Source: Oxytricha trifallax (taxonomy: Eukaryota; Ciliophora; Spirotrichea; Sporadotrichida; Oxytrichidae). From it: 64,000 nucleotides of DNA. The stretch spans positions 1 through 64,000 of the forward strand of contig ARYC01000148.1 of NCBI GenBank assembly GCA_000711775.1, given 5' to 3'. Position 1 is the first letter of the stretch; every line of letters begins with the position of its first letter. The notes below the pieces were generated by a model. It was not told the DNA's origin, ran no database searches, and was given only the letters and a program-made list of their open reading frames with translations. Of this stretch, positions 58,553 through 64,000 are shown piece after piece. Both the position numbers and the translations under genes were made by a program.

Positions 58553-59063
58553 GGGGGGGGGGAAGTTTCCTGCACCGGTTTATGATAAAAAAAAAATTTT
58601 TGGGAAGTTTCCTGCACTTTTTTAAAAAATTTTTTTTATTATTAAATTAATCTTTAAAACAACTATCAACCAACTTCCGAACTATTTTCGTGATATAATT
58701 ATACTTTATATATTAATTAATTTGTCAATATATCTCTTCAGATTCCAACAACTCTGACTTATTTCATCTGATATTTGTTAGTTTCTGTATCTTAACCATT
58801 ATAATCTCCTCTCTGTACTCATAGTAATTCCAAGTATTGTAACCAATTGTTATTGAAATTCTAATTCAATATATCTTATTCTTTCCATACCTATATAATG
58901 TTAGACTTTATTTTCTTGAACTACTTAAATGATGGATAAATATCCTCTAAATATTAATGAGTCATAAATGTAAAATTTTATATTTCATGTAAATTTTATT
59001 AAATTTTACATAAATTTAAAAAAAGTGCATGAAACTTCCTCGAGTGCAGGAAACTTCCCCCCC
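58553..59063. mobile_element. 511-bp non-autonomous element with 8-bp target duplication
   Basis: The terminal inverted repeats are GGGGGGGAAGTTTCCTGCAC at the left end (a run of ten G starts at 58553) and its complement at 59044-59063. A second, inner copy of the repeat lies about 50 bp inside on the left (58602-58617) and about 20 bp inside on the right (59024-59041). The flanks GAAAGTAT (58545-58552) and GAAAGTAT (59064-59071) form a perfect 8-bp duplication. The interior is AT-rich with no ORF. The 8-bp duplication suggests hAT, Merlin or P-type transposition, but the G-run end fits none of these consensus ends that I know. Confidence 0.85.
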
Positions 59064-59071
59064 GAAAGTAT

Positions 59072-59730
59072 TTTGTTTGAAGTATCTTTAAATTAATTTA
59101 TCAAATTTAGTATTTTCATAAAAATAGATTAAATATTCTTCTTTCTGTTTTTAAAATTTAATTTCTCAAGAATTTAGTTTAGATCATAGTAAAATTATAA
59201 TCGTTATAAACTTTTAAAGAACTCTTTACATATTGTACTGAAATCCATTGGATCTAAACTTTATTTAAAAGATCAAGAAAATATCAATTAATTGAAAGAA
59301 ATACAGTTTTTTAGAAAGTATAGAAACATTAATATTTTATATATATATTCTTTAGATAATAAAAAAGACATTTACAGTTCTGTGACCTAGTATAAAAGAG
59401 GACTGCATTGCAAGAATGTATGTAAAAAATAATTTATCATTTGGCAATCTTTCTTTATACTTATTAGCAAGTTAAATAATTGTGAAATGCTTCTCTTAAA
59501 GGCTGGTTAAATTAGTATTAAATAGTAAAAAGTAATTTTCAACTAAGTAACTACCACTGAAATATAAATTTGTTCATTTAATATCACCAAAAAGCGCTAA
59601 TTTTTATTTGATTTTATTATTTAATGCGTATTTTCTCAATATACAATTATTTTATTTGCCAAATGTTAGAGTAAATTAATAAAAAGTCTAAGCCACTAAT
59701 AAATTTATTTCAACAAAAAAATGTAATAAT
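59072..59730. other. AT-rich spacer between MITE and TBE copy 3
   Basis: I see no convincing coding frame, repeat or structured RNA in this stretch. AAT at 59728-59730 is the left target duplication of TBE copy 3. Confidence 0.4.
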
Positions 59731-59814
59731 CAAAACCCCAAAACCCCTTAGTGAGGTTTAAAAGTGCTTTGATTTGTAGGGTATAGTTGGGGTCTTTTTG
59801 GGGTTAGTAGAGAA
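59731..59814 (+). repeat. TBE copy 3 left terminal inverted repeat
   Basis: The repeat starts CAAAACCCCAAAACCCC and continues through GTAGGGTATAGTTGGGGTC to about GTAGAGAAA. It pairs with 63755-63838 in reverse with about three mismatches. Confidence 0.93.
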
Positions 59815-59869
59815 AATGCAGGTTTTATGTAAATTTAATGTATATTTAATGAGTATTAGTGCACTTAAT

Positions 59870-61317
59870 TTAAACAAATTTTATCTGCTTATCTTTGTGG
59901 TATATCTTGAATCTTGCTCTCTGTAGTGGTTCAAGTAAATCTTCTAAGGATTATCTTGGATATGATGGTGCTCTTACAATTATCATGTCTACAATCTGTT
60001 TGATTTCTTTGCAGATATCGTCCTGCTTTATATGCTTAATGGCTAAACTTATTGATTATTTCTCTTATTTGGTACCATAGTAAGACATGCATTCCATGTC
60101 ACTCTCTAAAATTATAGCAGCTACTGCCCATACATCCCACTAAACTGATCCATTCGTCCACTTCTCTCTTATTGGGAAGTAGCCAGGAGTGCCAAGAACC
60201 TTTGCTAAAGTTTCTATCTCTTATCTCAAGGCTCTATTGAAATCAATAACTACGACTTCTAAAGGACAGAGGTTCAGCATTACATTTTCAGGTTTCAAAT
60301 CTCTATGAACATATCCAAGTTCATGCAACTCCTTGACACCCTTTATCATATCTGATAGTATATCATTCAAATCATCTGGGTATCTGTTATGATATAAATA
60401 ATCTCTCAGAGTCATTTCATATTTCTTAAGTCTTAGTGCGATAAAACCATAGCTTAAAATAACACCATCTAGTTTAAGCAAGTTCTTGCAATCTTTTCTC
60501 TAGGCCTCTCTAAGAATCATATATTCGTTAGCAAACTCATTCTAGTATTGCTCGTTCTTAAGGAGATAGCTGAAAGGGTACACCTTGTAGGCATACTCAT
60601 CAACCACTATAAGCTTTGCTTTGTTAGGAACACTTATATGTAAGTAATTCTCAATACAATTACTTAGATTAATTGCATTCAATGCAGGAATATTCATTGC
60701 TTTTGCTTGGAAGCAGGCTAGAATTGTATTGCCTGCAGGTTAGTTCATCGATTCTTATCTTTTCTGTCTCTTGAGTTTCTCCTGTAACTCTCTTTAAGAC
60801 TCGATAGTATTTGATTTTCTTTTAGCTGGCACAAGTTTTTATGTCTCTTTATCTTAAATCAAGAACTCACTGAGGTGATGCTTTTGCATGTGCTTCTTAA
60901 CTTTTGCAGAGTGAGTATAAGACTTCATACAAGTTGTACACTAGTACCTTCCATCCACTTTTTCATGCTTGAAATATATCTTGGCTTTGCCAGAGTGCAC
61001 CTCTTTAAGGTGTCTCTTCAAGCTTTGTTCAGTTGAGAAAAAATTCTAGCAGTCTTCACATTAAAATGTTTTTATCTTTTCAATAGGGAGCTGTTCTTTT
61101 AGGTCTTCAACATATTCAATTTATGTTTAAAGTCCTATCTCTGCTCTCTCCTTTAAGTTCTATACTTCTATTTTGAAGACCTCTGCTTCAAACTCAAGAG
61201 CTTTTAGCTCTACCTCTCTCTCAACATAAATAACTTCTTGCTTTTTAGTTGAGCCAAAGTTTAGCTATGATTATCCACTGCTAAGAGAAACTGCTTTTCG
61301 ATTTAGTTAGCCGCCAT
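59870..61317 (-). pseudogene. TBE 57-kDa zinc-finger/kinase protein, frameshifted, stop lost
   Basis: The start is MAANQIEKQFLLAVDNHSQT at 61317. A one-base shift near 61262 is needed to reach FGSTKKQEVIYVEREVELKA. The fingers CEDCQNFFSTEQSLKRHLKE and CTTCMKSYTHSAKVKKHMQ are intact, as are AYKVYPFSYLL, YVHRDLKPENVMLNL, VIDFNRAL (DFN for DFG), GTPGYFPIREK and WDVWAVAAII. At the position where copy 1 ends in TGA, this copy has TAA (59870-59872), read as Gln, so the frame runs on into the terminal repeat. Confidence 0.88.
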
Positions 61318-61883
61318 GTTTAAATTCAAATTTAAATTTCTATTATAAAGCTCTAATAACCTCTCAAATTATATTAATTTTGTTAAGGAGTTGGTACTGC
61401 AACAACAATGGTTGATTCTTAGGCGTTAGACATCATATTTATACTAAGTTTATTACTATAAATTTCCTAAATTGATGCTTAATATTTTTAATTTTGGTAC
61501 CAACTTAGATATAATTCAGGTTGGTACTGGTACCAATTAGGTTTTGAACCAATATTGGAACTTTTCCATTAAAACCTCGTTAGTTTAAAACTAGGTACTA
61601 ATTAAGTTTTGGTACTATTAAATTGGTACAAATTAAAATTAACGGATTTAGTACCAGTACTAATTAAATTTGAACAAATTTAGTACTAATTTAATGGAAC
61701 TAAATTGATTAAAATGGAGCACCATCTCTGAAATTTGTTACAGCTTCTGCAAACTTTCTCCACGTATCTTTGCAGGGTTGACCTCCAATAAGATGCCCAT
61801 ATTTAATAGTAAGTTTTTAAACAATAGGATCCAGAAGTCTATAAATTATAATTTGAAATTCATTAATAGGAAGAAGAACAAAG
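61318..61883. promoter_or_regulatory. TBE copy 3 divergent intergenic region
   Basis: This equivalent of 12828-13440 holds repeated GGTACTAATTAA/TTGGTACC-type modules (about 61390-61690). They differ in sequence from copy 2 but have the same character. The conserved block GGTTGACCTCC...CCCATATTTAATAGTAAG lies at 61775-61817, just upstream of the 22-kDa start. Confidence 0.45.
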
Positions 61884-62652
61884 ATGGAATCACTCAATGA
61901 TCAAATGAAAAGAGTTGAGGCTCAAGAAATGATATCAAGATTCAGAAGTAAAGAAGATCTCTTCGATACCTTACTTTACATGGTAAGATAACTTGATGAC
62001 GATTAACATATTATACAGTTGGTTTGTTCCTTCCAACCATGGAAGGTACCAAAATTTCATTCTTGAAAACAATACTTTTTGAGGAGAAGAAAGCTTTTAA
62101 AAATAAAGAGATTAAACTAATAGAAATTTCCAACTACCCTGAGATTTCAGTCACTAATCTTTATGAGGATGCCATGTAAGATGAGGAAGTGGTAGTTTAC
62201 TTCCTACCAAGAAACAACTCTCTAATAAACTACCAAAGAGGAACATTTTCTTTGGTGTCCATAGTACAATAAAAGAGGAGTATCTCAGAGAAATAATTGA
62301 AGAAGCACATAAGAAACGATATTCTATCTCTCCTGAAGACTAAAAAGAGCAAGGCATTCTAATAAGCTTGGCTAGAGGAACTTAAAAAGCATCCTTATCT
62401 TTCATGTAAGCTTTGACATATAACTTTGTAGGAAAATCTGGCACTGGTATATATCTTATGAAAGAGCATGCAAAGGTTCACAGAGAAAGAAAGTCGCAGA
62501 CAATTCATGAGGTGAGCAAGAGGCTTTATAAAGAAGTCTAAAAACCAGATGAAATGAACATAGATGCAGGAGCTGGCACTAAGAGAAAAAATATGGGCCC
62601 AAGCAAGCCATAAGAAGAGGAGAAGAAAGAGAAGCCAAACCATTTATAGGCC
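61884..62652 (+). pseudogene. TBE 22-kDa protein, frameshifted
   Basis: The start is MESLNDQMKRVEAQEMISRF. Relative to copy 2 the frame shifts near 62015, near 62205 (where KKQLSNKLPKRN should be read) and near 62355. The 26-nt intron equivalent is at 62406-62431 (GTAAGCTTTG...TTGTAG). The conserved downstream peptide KSGTGIYLMKEHAKVHRERK follows, then SKRLYKEVQKPDEMNIDAGA. Splicing here would create TGA at the junction, in keeping with decay. The conservation of the post-intron peptide is the main support for the extra exon in copy 2. Confidence 0.85.
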
Positions 62653-62671
62653 AATTTAATATGTGAACATA

Positions 62672-63736
62672 TTCATTCGTTTAAATCTAAACTTATTTAT
62701 AAACATTCATTCTTCCCTCTCTCGCACAAATTGTTGTCCTATCTACGCTCACTCTCTTACAGCTGCTTTGAATTAAGTCTACTGTATCGATGGGCAAGTC
62801 ATGCATAAGATGATACAGCAGCAGCTTCTTGTAGTGAGTCTTGATTTAACTCCAGTAGAATTCAATTCCATTAAATTATGGCCTATAAGCAACGTTGTAT
62901 ACAGGAGTTATGTTTAGCTCTTCATAAGCTTTCTTAGACTCTTTAGTCTTATGAACTGAGAGGTTATCAACAAACAGGATGATTTCTTGGTTACTATACT
63001 TCTCTCTGAGCTTATGTAGGAACTCTATATACTACTCTCGCTTATTAGAGCGAGGGTGAATAACATAACTCTCTAAGCCTGAATCTTCACTTATACCAGC
63101 TAAAATTGCATGGGTGACTACCTTTACTTTTTAATCATAGACTTCTATATTATCATACTTCTTATACCAAGACTTATTAATAAAGGTGTTGAATGTGAAT
63201 ACAGCTTCATCAGCGTGTATGAACTTGATGTTATTAGTAATAGCTGTCTGCATTTAATCATATATATAGTTTAAATTATTACTATAAAATGGCACTGTAA
63301 AATCAATCACTCTCTTCACTCTGTTGACAGTCTTGAAAGTAATACCATTTCTTCTATAAATGTTGGCTATAGTCTATGGAGAGATACTCATGTCAGGAAA
63401 CCTGCGATGAAACATCACAGCACGCTAGTCGAGTGGAAAGTGTGCCCAATACTTTAAAGACTTAGAGTCACAGAGGTAGTCAATATGGGTCTCAGTGAAC
63501 TTTTATTTTCTTGCTGGATGTTTTCAAGTGCCTGAATTATAATGCTACATAGCCAACAAGCAATTTTACCTAACTGTTGAAGCAATCTTGAGCAGGAGCT
63601 TTGCTATAGCTGCATAATTCATTACTGGTTTGACTTAGTCTATATTAATACTTGTACCATACCTAAGCTTAAGCAGTAAATCTAAATATTACTCATCATA
63701 AATAGACCCTAAATTTCGCTAATTTCTATTTCTCAT
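62672..63736 (-). pseudogene. TBE 42-kDa transposase with premature TGA
   Basis: The start is MRNRNQRNLGSIYDEQYLDL at 63736. An in-frame TGA at 63524-63526 interrupts the N-terminal third, just before HPARKQKFTETHIDYL. The rest is open and keeps the catalytic motifs IHADEAVF, ILFVDNLSVHKT and FNGIEFYW. A one-base change near the 3' end removes the normal stop, so the frame would run into antisense of the 22-kDa gene. It is probably non-functional unless the TGA is suppressed. Confidence 0.88.
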
Positions 63737-63754
63737 TTTGCAAATTGGCCTAAT

Positions 63755-63838
63755 TTCTCTACTAACCCCAATAAGACCCCAACTATACCCTACAAATCAA
63801 AGCACTTATAAACCTCACTAAGGGGCTTTGGGGTTTTG
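63755..63838 (-). repeat. TBE copy 3 right terminal inverted repeat
   Basis: This is the mirror of 59731-59814 and is followed by AAT. Reading inward on the minus strand it begins CAAAACCCCAAAGCCCC, one change within the telomere-like block. Confidence 0.93.
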
Positions 63839-64000
63839 AATGTAGGAATAAATTTGAATATGGAAAAATTTATTGAAACATATATTATTAATTATAAAAT
63901 TAGTTCAAGTTAACTTTCTTTAAACCTAGGCAAATTGATACTTGTTCGAAAGAGAATTTAATAATCACAGAGATATTTTTGGAAGTACTTTTTTATTCCG

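Larger units (their letters stand above)
59731..63838. mobile_element. TBE transposon, copy 3, complete but decayed
   Basis: This 4,108-bp element is flanked by AAT (59728-59730 and 63839-63841). Its inverted ends of about 84 bp begin with CAAAACCCCAAAACCCC and differ from each other at a few positions, including C4A4 turned to C4A3G at the right end. Gene order equals copy 2 (finger/kinase minus, 22-kDa plus, transposase minus), but all three ORFs carry lesions. It is a different subfamily from copy 2, judged by the inner part of the terminal repeat (...GGGTATAGTTGGGGTCTT) and by protein divergence. Confidence 0.96.

Noticed and set aside
59731..59747. C4A4 blocks as true chromosome ends
   Set aside because: They are the tips of transposon inverted repeats with target duplications and internal position, as is typical for TBEs; they do not mark chromosome termini.
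62395..62643. Leu-rich minus-strand frame inside TBE copy 3
   Set aside because: It is the antisense shadow of the Lys/Glu-rich end of the 22-kDa gene.
1..64000. tRNA, rRNA, CRISPR, bacterial operons or ribosome-binding sites
   Set aside because: None seen. The reassigned code, the introns and the TBEs place the whole window in a ciliate nucleus, where bacterial signals do not apply; no convincing cloverleaf or rRNA segment was noticed by eye.

Overview
The window looks like germline (micronuclear) DNA of a stichotrich ciliate, most likely Oxytricha trifallax or a close relative. Three observations support this. Long coding frames are full of TAA and TAG read as glutamine and end only at TGA. 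Introns are short and AT-rich. Three copies of a TBE (telomere-bearing element) transposon are present, with ends that begin CAAAACCCCAAAACCCC, the ciliate G4T4/C4A4 telomere repeat. TBEs are eliminated from the somatic macronucleus, so the sequence must be micronuclear. Coding segments (MDSs) are accordingly interrupted by internal eliminated sequences (IESs) bounded by short direct repeats (pointers), and at least two loci are rearranged.

Layout. 1-1304: right end of a decayed TBE (copy 1). 1503-11012: two uncharacterised genes, a nearly uninterrupted condensin CAP-H gene (3847-7239), and a large unknown gene on the minus strand. 11308-15383: an intact TBE (copy 2, 78-bp terminal repeats, ATT target duplication). 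15542-25375: four Q/N/S-rich unknown genes. 25397-27419: a scrambled and partly inverted casein kinase 1 gene. 27504-28543: an EF-hand protein. 28880-31742: the first part of NAA15, the NatA acetyltransferase auxiliary subunit. 31801-55188: nine further genes, including an LRR/EF-hand protein with a hairpin IES, a TSNAXIP1-like coiled-coil protein, a membrane protein, a calpain-like protein lacking its catalytic Cys and His, and a coiled-coil protein. 56141-56620: the C-terminal segment of NAA15, joined to the first part by a 14-bp pointer 24.4 kb away. 57062-58359: an unknown gene. 58553-59063: an apparently undescribed 511-bp non-autonomous element with 8-bp target duplications. 59731-63838: a decayed TBE (copy 3, AAT duplication).

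The most notable points are five. First, NAA15 brackets nine other genes, a 'Russian doll' nested arrangement. Second, the CK1 locus needs an inversion-rich descrambling path that uses a 27-bp MDS with only 7 bp of its own between two 10-bp pointers. Third, one IES is a near-perfect ~218-bp-arm hairpin. Fourth, the TBE 22-kDa gene carries a conserved 26-nt intron and an extra conserved exon. Fifth, a 23-nt exact match to an Illumina adapter sits inside the calpain gene, an assembly artefact.

Limits: all reading was by eye. Intron and IES boundaries in the Q/N-rich genes are provisional. No homology search was possible, so family names rest on motif recognition.
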